A stretch of DNA of 64,000 nt from Gossypium raimondii (taxonomy: Eukaryota; Streptophyta; Magnoliopsida; Malvales; Malvaceae), in contig NC_068569.1 in the NCBI RefSeq assembly GCF_025698545.1, positions 7,688,001 through 7,752,000 on the forward strand, written 5' to 3'. Positions 25,926 to 37,342 of the stretch are shown piece by piece; position 1 is the stretch's first letter, and each line of letters opens with the position of its first letter. The position numbers and the translations under genes were made by a program. The notes under the pieces were generated by a model that saw only the letters and a list, made by a program, of their open reading frames with translations, was not told the DNA's origin and did not search any database.

Positions 25926-26631
25926 TATTTAAAGATTAAACTTTAAAATTTTAACTTCATTTACACAAAGTTAATTTAAAATTTAGTATTTCATTTTAAT
26001 TATTCGTGGTTTATTTGTTATTTAATGTCCAAAATTTTCATTTTTGGTAATTAATTGTTTTTTTCCTTTTAATAATCTCTCTCTGTATTATATATTTTCA
26101 ATTATTTTTCAAGCCATTGGAGTGAATAAGAGTACTCTTGATATTTCAAAACATATTAAGGGTGTTCTTGATATTCCAGGTATATTAAATAATTTATGAA
26201 ATTTTATTATATCACTAATTATTATTTAATTGTGTTATATATTTTAATTAGTATTGTTTTATTGTTGAGTAAATGATTTTAATTTACATCAAAATAAAAT
26301 TTTAAATTTTTGACTTACATTTTAGTGTCTTTTGGTTTCTCTTGAAGGTCTTTATTTGTGTATACATATGTAAAGAATTTGCTTATGCTTTTGCAATATT
26401 GGGTTATAATATTGATATGTGTGTATATGTCAAGATGAATAATATGTTATTGATAAATCGGTATCTTTCAACTATTATCAAATTCTAATTATTTATTATT
26501 ATTGTTTAAATTTTTATTTTAATCAATTATTTATATCTAAGTTTTTATTTTATTTGAATACTAATCACTTTTTTGGTTTAGAGCTTAATTTTATAAGATA
26601 TATTACTTTTAGAATTAACTGTTTCATATGA

Positions 26632-26867
26632 AATTTAGTCAATAATAAAATAATCATTGGTGTTGATTTTACCATACCCTAAATTGCCAACTATATTGTC
26701 ACTCTTCAGGTAGATTTGTTTTTTTTTTAATTTATGTGTTTTTATATTGTATTTTAAATTTGTAAATGTCTATATTTCTTTTTCATATGAAGTTTAGTCA
26801 ACAATAAAGCAACCACATGTGTTGATTTTTTCTTTTAACCTCCATAATGTCACTCTTCAAGTAGAGT
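26632..26867. repeat. Degenerate tandem duplication, about 149-bp period
   Basis: The blocks TTTCATATGAAATTTAGTCA ... GTGTTGATTTT ... TGTCACTCTTCAGGTAGA (26632-26716) recur with changes at 26781-26867 (TTTCATATGAAGTTTAGTCA ... GTGTTGATTTT ... TGTCACTCTTCAAGTAGA). Two copies only, no coding signal. Confidence 0.65.
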
Positions 26868-26869
26868 TT

Positions 26870-28380
26870 AAAAAAATTTAATTTGTGTATTTGAATTTTT
26901 TAAATAAAATAATAACAAAAATAAGATACTTTAGTATAATAAACTTGAATTTAGTTAGATTTTAAAATTATTACTTTAGAAAATTTTAAAAGTTTAACTT
27001 TCTTTATATATATTCTTTAATTTTTTAAAATTATTATAAAAATTTTAAAATATAAAATTTGGGTTTTATAAATAATTTGAATTTTAAAATCATTTTATAA
27101 TTTTTATTGAGAGAGACCAATTTGTTCATTTTCAAAATTGAGATGAACCAAAGAAATATTTACACCGATCTATTATTCAAATTATTCGAACTCGAAACTT
27201 AAATTACTTATTCAAGTTGAATAAAATAATTGATTTGATTGACTTAAAATTCAAAATTTTCTAATCTAATCAATTTTACTCACCCGTACACACAATACCT
27301 AATGATATTCTTTGTTAAAAATAGGTGTTGCATGCAGTGGAAGCTGGTGCTATTTGTTTTTGATATAATCATCAATAATAAATGATAAATTCAATAAAAA
27401 TAAATAAATGATGATATAGAAAAAGATACTTTTAATAATTTTTGGATTAATAGAATTATTAAATATTTAAAATTTAAAACCATTAAACTCCTCTAAAAAA
27501 GCTATCGTAGTTCGTACAGGATAAATTTGGAAATAAAAAAATTCGTGTAGGATAATTACAACGTACCTAATTTCCTAAAATCCCAGAAATTATTGATTAA
27601 AACAAATGTATAAAATTCTAATATCATCCGCACGTGTCATCCAAATTGTGTCACAGCCATATCCACTATCACATTTAAACTCCTCACCATAACTACGTGG
27701 TCCCCACACTACTTTTCCCTTTTTACCCCCAAGTGATCGTATGCAAGCAATCTCACCAATCAACAAGATCAAATCAAAGCCGTCAATACTTGATCTAACG
27801 CTGTATGTTCGTCTAAATCCACGTCTTTGATGATACACTCACTGCAACGAAATTCAATTTTTTATAAACAGAAATCGAAAAAAGTCGAAAATATTATATC
27901 AGATTTTCCTTCTCACATTATTGAGCATAAAAAGGCAATACATTAATTAAAAAATTATTTCTGTAACGTTTCCCCTAAAAGGTTAATGCTATTTTATCTT
28001 GCATTTTATATTATTAAAAAATTAATAAAGGGATTTTCTAATTTAGGAAGATTAACATATTATAAATGCAATGTTGATAATAAATCAATAAAATACGAGA
28101 TAAAAAGAGAGATTTTTGTTTGACTTTCCTTTTAATTCATATATTTCATGTGGTATGATTCCTATTATAAGATATCTAGGCATTTAATAACATATAAATT
28201 GTTTTTATAAATTTTGGTTAATGAAATTAATATGCGAGAAAAATAGGAATAAAACTCATTAACAATGGTAAACTTAGTAGTCTTTTTCTAAAAGAAAGGG
28301 CAAAGTGTTTTTTTTTTTTTTGGTATAATATTGCTCCGATTTAATTTATCTAAATATAGTTTTAATTCTTATTGATCTAA
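26870..28380. other. AT-rich spacer and upstream region of AGO4
   Basis: Mostly AT-rich non-coding DNA. The segment 27590-27840 is less AT-rich and carries a short minus-strand frame with no recognisable domain. Promoter elements of AGO4 should lie at the right end, but I cannot name a specific box with confidence. Confidence 0.4.
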
Positions 28381-28645
28381 AAGTGAGAGAGTGGACGGTG
28401 GAGATGTGGTAGAGTATGGTAATCGTGTAAGACCGCGAAGCAGAGGAGACGGTAACCACTAATAGAGGGACAGAAGAAGCGTTGGTCACTTGTGTATTTT
28501 AGTCTCTCTCAGCCTTTTAGTATTTAGAGGGAGAGGGAGTGAGCTAAAAAAGAAGAGAAAGAGGGTCGTAGAATTTTGCTGTCTCTTTGAGTTCCTTAGG
28601 GTTTCTTGTTTCAATTTTTTTTTGTTTTTTCTCTCCGGATTTCAG

Positions 28646-29636
28646 GTATTTCCTCTGAAACCTTTTTATTTTGGATTTTTTTTCTTTGCTTTTTTTTTCA
28701 TGGTTCTTTGAGGTTTTTTTTAGAGTTTTTTTTTGGAGATTTTTGGGCTTTGTTCTTCGCAATGCTGCTACAGTGCGTGTGATTTTTAAAGGTTTTTCTT
28801 CCTTTTTAAGTATGATCTGGGTTCCTTCTTCCTGTTTTTGTTCATGGATTTTTTTTTCTGTTAAAGTTTACGTTTTTTTTTTGGTTGATGTTTTTTGTTT
28901 TTCTTCTCTATTTTTTTAAAAAACTGTAGAATGCTGTAGTTTTTAGGCAGCGTAAGCATGTTTTGTCACTTCAGTAGCTTTTCGTTAACTTTTTTTATAT
29001 TATTTATATTTTGTTTTTTTTATGGTTTAAAAAAGTATTTTCTTGTCACTCTTCAGAGTTTTGACCAAACTTCTAAAAGCTGTTTAGTTTTTTTAGGTGG
29101 TTTTAAACCATGTTTACAAGTTCTTACTCTCTTTATTTACTCTTCCTTTGCAATTTCTAGCCTTTGCTGTCTCTTGGTGTGCTAAAGGTATTAGCTTTTC
29201 TGCATATCTGCTTTGAGTCCTACAATGCTGATGTATATCTGGTTAAAGTTATGATTTTTATGCAAAATCAGTATATTTGTCCACTTTGTTATAGCCTTTT
29301 ATATTTGTGCATACATTAAAATGCCGTCATAGTGTACCTGAGTTCAAGTTCATATTAAACGTTCCCATATTGTGTACTCTGAAGAAGGGAATCTTTGTCC
29401 ATCTATACCATTTGTGTTCATCTTTCTCTATTTTTGACTGTTGATACTCCTATATATATAAATATATAATCTTTTTGGTAATAGGTCCTCTGATTTTTCA
29501 GGTCATGTTGTATTTGTTTATCGTTTGTTTAGTACACATGCCTTTCCTGTGCATGCATGTTGTTTTTCCTTGTTGAACGTTTCGTGAGAAGAAAATTTTC
29601 TTTATACTTGCTAATATTTATTTTCATGTTGGTTAG
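28646..29636 (+). other. Probable intron in the AGO4 5' leader
   Basis: A donor GGATTTCAG|gtattt at 28645/28646 and an acceptor ttggttag|GGTATGG at 29636/29637 enclose 991 bases of T-rich, non-coding sequence. The acceptor is only three bases before the AGO4 ATG at 29640. The leader exon would lie at about 28400-28645. There is no transcript evidence, so this is inferred from splice signals and the strong T-rich bias typical of plant introns. Confidence 0.6.
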
Positions 29637-29639
29637 GGT

Positions 29640-32600
29640 ATGGATTCGTTTGAGCAAGAGGGAAATGGGGCAGCGCTGGAATCCCTGCCTCCTCCGCCAC
29701 CTGTGCCTCCTGATGTTGTTCCGATCAAAGCAGAATCGGATGCGAAGAAGATTGTACGACACCCTATGGCAAGGCGTGGTGTTGGAACTAAAGGGCAGAA
29801 GGTAACTATACTCACCAATCACTTCAAAGTGAGCGTGGGGAGTACTGATGGACACTTCTACCATTACAGCGTACGTGATTGGATTTCTTCTCTCTATGCT
29901 TTTGTTTCTATTTTTTGTCAGTTGTTGCTTGGAAAACATTCATAATTGGGGAAGTACTTTGTATTCGGTTCAACAGGTTTCTCTTTCATATGAAGATGGT
30001 CGCCCTGTGGATGGTAAGGGTGTTGGAAGGAAAGTGATTGACAGAGTGCATGAGACCTACAAAAATGATTTGGATGGAAAGAATTTTGCCTATGATGGTG
30101 AAAAAAGTTTATTTACTATAGGTCCGCTACCAAACAACAAGCTTGAGTTTACTGTTGTACTTGAGGATGTTGCACCTACCAGGTAGAAATGCACTTTTAA
30201 TTTTTAGTATCTATACTGCCCCAAGTCATTGTTATGTCAGCTCTAACTTGGGAGTGCTATCATGTATAGAAACAATGGAAATGCAAGCCCTGATGGCCAG
30301 GACAGCCCAAATGGGCGTGAAAGAAAGAGATTAAGAAGACCGTATCATTCAAAGACCTTTAAAGTGGAGATTAGCTATGCTGCGAAGATACCCATGCAAG
30401 CAATTCAAAATGCTCTGCGTGGGCAGGAATCTGAAAACTCTCAAGAAGCACTGAGGGTGCTGGATATCATTTTAAGGCAGCATGCTGCGAAACAGTGAGT
30501 TAAAATATGTGTCTGCATGTTTACTTTTTTTTTGAAATATTGAATTTTGGTCCTAGGTATCATGTTAATCTTGACATTACCTACTCTTTCTCAGGGGATG
30601 CCTACTTGTTCGCCAATCTTTCTTTCAAGATAATCAGAACAACTTCACAGACATTGGAGGAGGTGTCCTTGGCTGTAGAGGTTTCCATTCAAGTTTCAGA
30701 GCCACTCAAGGAGGCCTTTCACTAAATATCGGTTTGGAATCCTCTCTCTCTCTCTCTCGCTCTGTCAGTACTTCTGCATTTTGTGCTGTGGTTATTGATT
30801 AATAACTCTTATATTTTATCTTTGTCAGATGTATCAACTACCATGATAATTCAACCTGGTCCGGTAGTTGATTTTTTACTTGCAAATCAGAATGCTAGAG
30901 ATCCTTACTCTCTTGACTGGAACAAGGTAATAAATAACTGTTATTTTTGTAAATGTAGTTTGATTTCCTTTGTATCAATTATTAAATTTTATTTTGAAAT
31001 TGCTGGAAAATCCTGAATAGGCAAAACGGGTGCTGAAGAATCTGAGGATTAAAGTTAGTCCGTCTAATCAAGAGTACAAGATTACTGGCTTGAGTGAACA
31101 ACTGTGCAAGGATCAGTTGTATGGCTTCCAAATTTTATTTCACTCCCTTTTGGTTGATTTATGCTAATTGACTATTTTATTCTGAGCTTGCTGCTTGCAT
31201 CTTGTGAGTAATTATTTGTTTTTGATGAGTTACTGTTCCCATGTTGTAGGTTCTCAATGAAGCAGAAAAATACCAAAAATGAAAATGGTGAAGCTGAGAC
31301 ACTGGAGATTACTATTTATGATTATTTTGTTAACCATCGCAACATACAGTTGCGTTATTCTGCTGATTTGCCATGTATTAATGTTGGGAAGCCTAAGAGG
31401 CCAACATATATTCCTATTGAGGTTATTTCCTGCACTGATTTGTTTTCAATTTGTTAAATTAGAAAAGTTTTGTAACTAATTCTTGTCTACTGTTTGTTGT
31501 TCACCTGTGGCAATAATGCAGCTTTGCTCTTTGGTGTCTTTGCAACGCTACACTAAGGCACTATCCACTTTCCAAAGAGCTTCCCTGGTTGAAAAATCGA
31601 GGCAGAAGCCTCAAGAAAGGATGAATGTTTTGTCTAATGTAGGTCTTTTTTTGAAGCTTTTGAATTGCGTTGTTTCACTTATGCCAAAATTTAAGTGACA
31701 CAAGTGTTGAAAATTTATTTGCAGGTTTTACGTACCAGTAATTATGGTGCTGAACCAATGCTGAAATCTTGTGGTGTTAATATAAACTCTAATTTCACCC
31801 AAGTGGATGGACGTATTCTGCCAGCACCAAGGGTAGGTGAATAATGTCCGTGTATTGTTCCTTGATAGAACAATCATTTGTGTTAGTTGTTTAGACTTTC
31901 TTTTTATATTAGATCTTCCTGCTAATTGAGTTCTCTTGATTACAGTTAAGAGTCGGCAACGGTGAAGATTTCTTTCCAAGGAATGGGCGTTGGAATTTTA
32001 ACAACAAGGTCATTGCTCTTTTTGATTTTTCAGCCTTCTATCCTGTATTTGTTTTATCCATTTATTTCTTTAAGAGTTTATGTATGCTTTCATAGAAATT
32101 GGTGGAGCCATCTAGGATTGAAAGATGGGCTGTTGTGAACTTCTCGGCTCCTCGTTGTGATCCAAACAACATTGCAAGGGATTTGATTCGTTGTGGAGAA
32201 ATGAAAGGAATTGTAAGTCAGCATCCACTTTTTTATTTCTGTTATGGTTTGCTTGTTGGCATAGGAATAGCTATAAAATTCAACTTGTTGGCTAAAGTTC
32301 TTTCTGTTCTCTCTTTTTCAGCGTATTGATCCCCCATTTGATATATTCAATGAGATGAACCAGAATAGACGCCTTTCACCCGTGGTTAGAGTTGAAAAAA
32401 TGTTTGAACAGATACAATCTAAACTTCCTGGAGCTCCGCAGTTCCTTCTTTGTCTGCTTCCTGATAGGAAAAACTCTGATCTTTATGGTTGGCGGAATCT
32501 CTCTTTTCATACATTTTGTCTGCATGTTTATCTTGAAGTGTATTACTTGCATATAAAGTTCATTAAAATTTTCAAGGGCCATGGAAGCGGAAGAATCTTT

Positions 32601-34896
32601 CTGAGTATGGCATCGTGACTCAGTGTATGGCACCAGCTAGGGTGAATGATCAATACCTTACAAATCTTCTTCTGAAGATCAATGCTAAGGTTTGTTTACT
32701 GTTCCTATCAAATGGGTTCTTATTGCTTTAAGCTATTTTTATTGTTGCAGTTCTAACTTCTGTAATTATATCAGTAGCTGTATCTTCCTCTTACTATGTA
32801 AATCTGGTAATGTCTTATCTTTTTATTTTCTCACAGCTTGGAGGTCTTAATTCAATGCTAACTATTGAGCAAACACCTTCAATCCCTATGATTTCAAAGG
32901 TTCCAACTATCATCCTTGGAATGGATGTATCTCATGGCTCTCCTGGGCAGTCTGATGTGCCGTCAATAGCTGCGGTAGAGATCTTGTTTCTTATTATTGA
33001 ATTTCTTTTGCTTCCGTCTATTGAATTAATAATGGAAGTCATAGAGGCTTAATTGTGCAGTCTTTCTGATATTCAAATTCTGCGAGTTCTTTTAATTGCA
33101 TTTAATTGTAGGTGGTTAGCTCCAGGCAATGGCCATTGATTTCCCGCTATAGGGCATCAGTCCGTACACAGTCTCCGAAGCTTGAAATGGTAGATTCTCT
33201 TTTCAAACCAGTTTCTGACAAAGTGGATGAGGGTATCATGAGGTGCGTTTGAATCATATAGTTCTTTGGCTTCTGAAGGGATAAATATTTTTCAAGAAAA
33301 ACTTGAACGACTAGTTTTTATTTTTTTGCAAAATATTTATGTTTTTGTATCCTTTTCTAATCTTTAATCCTTCTCTTGTTTCCAGTTGGAGTTTGGTATG
33401 GATTGGGTTGTAATAAGAATATTGTATATGTTTGCATAGCTAACATGCTTTTCTTTTATTTCAGGGAAGCTCTCTTAGACTTCTATACAAGTTCAGGGAA
33501 GAGGAAGCCTGATCAGATCATTATTTTCAGGTTTTACTTTTTAAGATTTTTTGTCTCGCACTTCAAAAATGACAATATATATGCTGAAGAATGCTTTATT
33601 AGGAATATCAAGCGTATAGATTTTGCTGTTTTTCCGGATTTTCTATTGCTTATCTATCTTGATTTTTGTGCACTGCCATGTCTCTTGTTTGTTATTTCTT
33701 GTGAGCTAGTTTGTGGTTAAATTGCAGTTTCTGTTGAGTTTCACTGATATGCTTGTGCTGAAGTTTATTACTTGCTCATTACTTGGTTTAAATTAGGGAT
33801 GGGGTTAGCGAGTCTCAGTTCAATCAAGTTTTGAACAAAGAACTTGATCAAGTTATTGAGGTATGCAGTAGTTCCTTTCAATCATTTGAACTGAAAATTT
33901 CATTGTTCTTAAATTTATTCACAGCGAAGTTATTTTGGTAGTTCTAAAATGTTACCTCAAGATCTTTATCATTTGGATAATACATTTCTACTGTAATAGG
34001 CTTGCAAGTTCCTTGACGAGAATTGGAACCCTAAGTTTGTGGTTATTGTTGCACAAAAAAACCATCATACCAAGTTTTTCCAGCAGGGATCTCCTGACAA
34101 TGTGCTACCTGGTTAGGCTTACCCATTCTTTAATAAATGTCAGGCAGGACCACTGTTGTAGTGGTTAAAGCTTGTATTTTTTTTATTGTGCAGGTACTGT
34201 CATTGACAACAAAGTATGCCATCCGAAGAACAATGATTTTTACCTTTGTGCTCATGCTGGAATGATAGTAAGTTCACTTATTTTTGTTTCTGTTAATTGA
34301 TGATTGATAATACAGCTGTCTCAATTTTGCAGTCATTGATAACACATTATATGATTTGTGTTTGCCGTTCAGGGGACCACAAGGCCGACCCACTATCATG
34401 TTCTCTTAGACCAGGTTGGGTTTTCAGCTGATGATCTGCAGGAGCTTGTTCATTCTCTATCCTACGTGTAAGTACAGAAACAAGCGTACAGAAACAACTT
34501 ATTTTTTTACAAATAGTTTAAGCTGTTTTCACTGTCACAATCTTTGTATTCTGTCTGTTGCAGGTATCAAAGGAGCACCACAGCCATATCTGTTGGTAAG
34601 TATAAGTATTGTTTCTGATCTTTGCTTTGGGTTTTCCGTTTTTGATGCATAATTTTGTAGTTTCATTTCTTAAGTGCATTGTTTCTGATCTTTGCTTTGG
34701 GTTTTCCTTTTTTGATGCAGTGGCCCCTATTTGCTACGCTCATTTGGCAGCTTCACAGTTGGGGCAATTTATGAAGTTTGAGGATGCTTCAGAGACATCA
34801 TCGAGCCATGGTGGGGTGACTGCTCCGGGAGCAATTTCTGTTCCTCAGCTTCCCAGGTTGAAGGATAATGTCAGCAGCTCCATGTTCTTCTGCTGA
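29640..34896 (+). CDS. AGO4: Argonaute, AGO4 clade
   Basis: Twenty-two coding exons: 29640-29870, 29977-30182, 30270-30494, 30595-30731, 30829-30926, 31021-31118, 31250-31421, 31522-31638, 31725-31832, 31946-32008, 32096-32212, 32322-32487, 32577-32689, 32837-32974, 33112-33242, 33465-33530, 33797-33860, 34000-34111, 34194-34267, 34373-34467, 34564-34595, 34721-34896. They give 912 residues; Arabidopsis AGO4 has about 924. AGO4 binds 24-nt siRNAs in the nucleus and guides DNA methylation. Order: short Pro-rich N terminus, N domain (about 45-200), PAZ (about 270-430), MID, PIWI (about 570-870). Catalytic positions are intact: Asp647 in [13 protein letters not shown], Asp730 in [12 protein letters not shown], and a His in RPTHYHVL (about 819). 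The end SSSMFFC is typical of the clade. The 22 phases all agree. AGO4 rather than AGO6/AGO9 is a judgement from overall resemblance. Confidence 0.95.
34608..34720 (+). repeat. Duplicated 3' splice-site region in the last AGO4 intron
   Basis: Bases 34608-34650 and 34678-34720 are 43-base direct copies differing at two positions. Both carry the pyrimidine-rich tract and branch region in front of the final exon. The second ends GATGCAG and is the working acceptor. The first ends GATGCAT, so its AG is gone. Confidence 0.9.
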
Positions 34897-35217
34897 AAAC
34901 CGTTGAACCATCTTTTTGTATAGGGCTTTTGGATTTTGGCTACCAAAAACTATTTATGCTGCTTTTTCAAAGTAGTCTCAGACTTTTGGGTTGCAACACT
35001 CTTAGGTGTTTCGTATGTTATCTGAACTTATGAACGGTTGTCTAGCTAAAGCTCACTTCTGCAGTGGCTTTTGTGGCTTTTACCTGTTTGGTTTTATACT
35101 TTGATAAATATGGTTATGGTTTGCTCTTTTGATTATAAGTTTTCTTTTTCTAGTTTTTTTCATTAGTTGAGTTGAAGATAAAACGAGCTCTGATTTCAAA
35201 GTACCGTACATTTTAAA
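34897..35217. other. AGO4 3' leader and short convergent gap
   Basis: This holds the AGO4 3' leader, T-rich with several possible poly(A) signals, and runs directly into the 3' end of the opposite-strand phytocyanin pseudogene. No separate gene. Confidence 0.6.
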
Positions 35218-35789
35218 TTAAAACAGGATATAAAAGAAGAGAAAAGCAATGCTTTCAAAGTAGTATACTTGCAAAATTAAAACAAGGAGGATCAACTTTG
35301 CTTGAAAATTTGAATCTGAGCTGACTTTGTTGAGCAGAGAACCATTTGTGATTGGAAATGGTTGGTAGTTTCGGACAAATATGGCGACTTTCATTCTCTT
35401 GAAACAGTAGCCTCTGCCACTTATGAAGTGGTATGGTTTCGGCATGGTGAGATTAAAAACGTCCCTTCAATGCAATTGGTGTAACTTGTCTCGTTCACTT
35501 GCAGAACGCTATATAACTGCTTGTTGAATCCAAAGTCTACACTACTAACAATGGAGTTTTAATTTCAAAGAAAGAAAATTGATGGAAGGTTGATGGTAAG
35601 AAAGAACTTACAAAGCCAACCACCAACAAAGAACTGCTCATCAATTGCCCAGTCAGTGAAGTTAACATTTGGTTTCCATGAATATCTTCCGCCTCCAACC
35701 CTATGTAGAACTGGCTCCCTGCTGTGTGTGTTTTCAACAGTTACCATCAGCAGCACCAGGCAGGCTAATTTTATCTGAATTCTCTTCGT
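35218..35789 (-). pseudogene. Early-nodulin-like (lamin-like phytocyanin) pseudogene
   Basis: Exon 1 (35789-35612) encodes a signal-peptide-like KRIQIKLACLVLLMVTV followed by HRVGGGRYSWKPNVNFTDWA and FFVGGW. A gtaagttc donor and a tag acceptor lead to exon 2 (from 35536), which continues YFGFNKQLYSVLQVNETSYT and NCIE. This is the plastocyanin-like fold of lamin-like ENODL proteins with its usual single intron. Two lesions are visible. The codon where Met is expected (35789-35787) is ACG and no in-frame ATG lies between it and an upstream stop. After NCIE about eleven expected codons before DVFNL are missing and the frame shifts, hitting a stop. The shifted frame then carries PYHFISGRGYCFKRMKVA and a hydrophobic tail of the GPI-signal type. 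Intact family members are anchored cell-surface proteins. Expression of a truncated product cannot be excluded. Confidence 0.82.
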
Positions 35790-35799
35790 ACTTTCTCCA

Positions 35800-36642
35800 C
35801 TCTTTCATAAGCTTGTCTCTCTTTCAATGTCTGTTTGTTTGATATCAAAGGCTAATGAACTCCCAACACATGCCATTTCACATTCACATTCATATATATG
35901 TATATATATAATCATTCAACTCTCAAGAAACTGGTAGACAGTTATAAGAAGCACATTATAGCATGACCAGACTAACTAGCCCACAAATTTTGCATGGTTC
36001 AGTAATCACACCCATATTCGGTGAATATTTGTGACTGTTTAGTAAGCAAAGGTTTTGCAGAATGATAGAAAACATAACGAGTGTTCCATACAATAACATG
36101 GATTGAATGTTATTCCACCCTTTTCTCCCAGACTCCCACAATAATTTGCACTCAGTATGAGAATCATATGGTTATTTCTTGATAATAAAGCTAATGAACA
36201 ACTCACATTACAGCACCTTTATTTCACATTGATATCTCTAATCGGAGACCTTTTAAGCTTTCATTATTGTTTCATTTGATTCTCCTAAAAAATCTTTGGG
36301 GGTAGCAATCGATTATAAAAACGGATGCGACAGTATAGTAATAACACTTATCTATATTCTGTAAAAGATGATCCGTGTTCAATGAATATCCGAATGAAAA
36401 CATAATTTTGTAATGGCTTCCATTTATAGGGTTAAATTTTTTTAAAATAAAATGGTTATATATTCCTTTGAACAAGTACACTGATGGGGTTGCGACAATT
36501 TGACGGGGAAGTAGTTTTCGGTGGAGAAGGTGACGGAGCTGGCGGTGACTGCACAACGAAAGCCTCCGCTGAAATAATATGGCCTCATTTTTTTTCAGTT
36601 CAAACACATCTTGCCTACCTCTTGTTACATTTCTCCATCCCA
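35800..36642. other. Spacer
   Basis: A TA-rich microsatellite occurs at about 35890-35912. A short glycine-rich frame at 36484-36690 has no recognisable domain and ends inside the neighbouring transposon. Otherwise nothing is recognised. Confidence 0.4.
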
Positions 36643-36648
36643 TTACAT

Positions 36649-37336
36649 GGGGTGTGCATAATTTGGGTAAAATCGAAAAAATTCAGTTAACCGACCGAAT
36701 TCGGTTAATCGGTCGGTTAATCGAATTTTTTCGGTCGGGGATCGGTTAATTTTTTTATGATTTTTCGGTTAACGGTTATTCGGTTCGAAACCGGTCGGTT
36801 AACCGAATTTTTTCGGTTAACCGAAAAAATTAATAAATAAAATTATCCAACCAAACCCAATTACCCAACCCAGTGAAACCAAAATTAAAGTCTACCAAAT
36901 TACCCAACTCAATAAAACTAAATCTAACTCTTAAGTATCTACCCAATTACACATGTTTTTCTTTTTTAGATTTAATGCAAATGGAGATTTTTTGGAGAGA
37001 AGAAATTGATATGAATGGAGAATATTAAAGACTTACATTTCAACTATGTGTTAATTTCAAGAATTATGTAATATTTTTAATTATGTAGTGATTCAATTCG
37101 GGTAATTCGGGTAATTCAGGTAATTCGGGTAATTCGGTTAATTCGACTAATTTTTAACCAAAAATAAAAACCATACAATTTTCGGTTAATTCGATTAACC
37201 GACCTAATTAACCGAAAAAATTTCGGTTCGGTTAATTTTTTTTTTTAAAAATCGATTTGGTTAACGGTTAAAAATTTTAGAATGTCAATTAATTCGGTTA
37301 TAGCTATTTCGGGTCGGTTAACCGAATGCACACCCC
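36649..37336. mobile_element. 688-bp MITE with GGGGTGTGCAT ends and GGTTAACCGAA iterations
   Basis: The element begins GGGGTGTGCAT and ends ATGCACACCCC, a perfect 11-bp terminal inverted repeat. It is flanked by identical TTACAT hexamers at 36643-36648 and 37337-37342. Both sub-terminal regions consist of many variants of CGGTTAACCGAA and ATTCGGTTAATTCGG, themselves palindromic, so the two halves can fold back on each other. The middle (about 36830-37080) is ordinary AT-rich sequence. No coding capacity. I recall such GGGGTGTGCA elements as widespread in plants; the superfamily is not settled by a 6-bp duplication. Confidence 0.75.
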
Positions 37337-37342
37337 TTACAT

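Noticed and set aside
27590..27838. Minus-strand 82-residue frame in a less AT-rich patch
   Set aside because: No domain, no splice context, not clearly coding.
28490..29185. Several Phe-rich plus-strand frames and a Lys-rich minus-strand frame
   Set aside because: Low-complexity T-rich leader and leader intron of AGO4, no domain.
28380..35217. Idea that AGO4 and neighbouring transposons form a functional silencing module
   Set aside because: AGO4 acts genome-wide; closeness to elements is ordinary in this repeat-rich DNA.
36484..36690. Glycine-rich short frame
   Set aside because: No family resemblance and it runs into the MITE.
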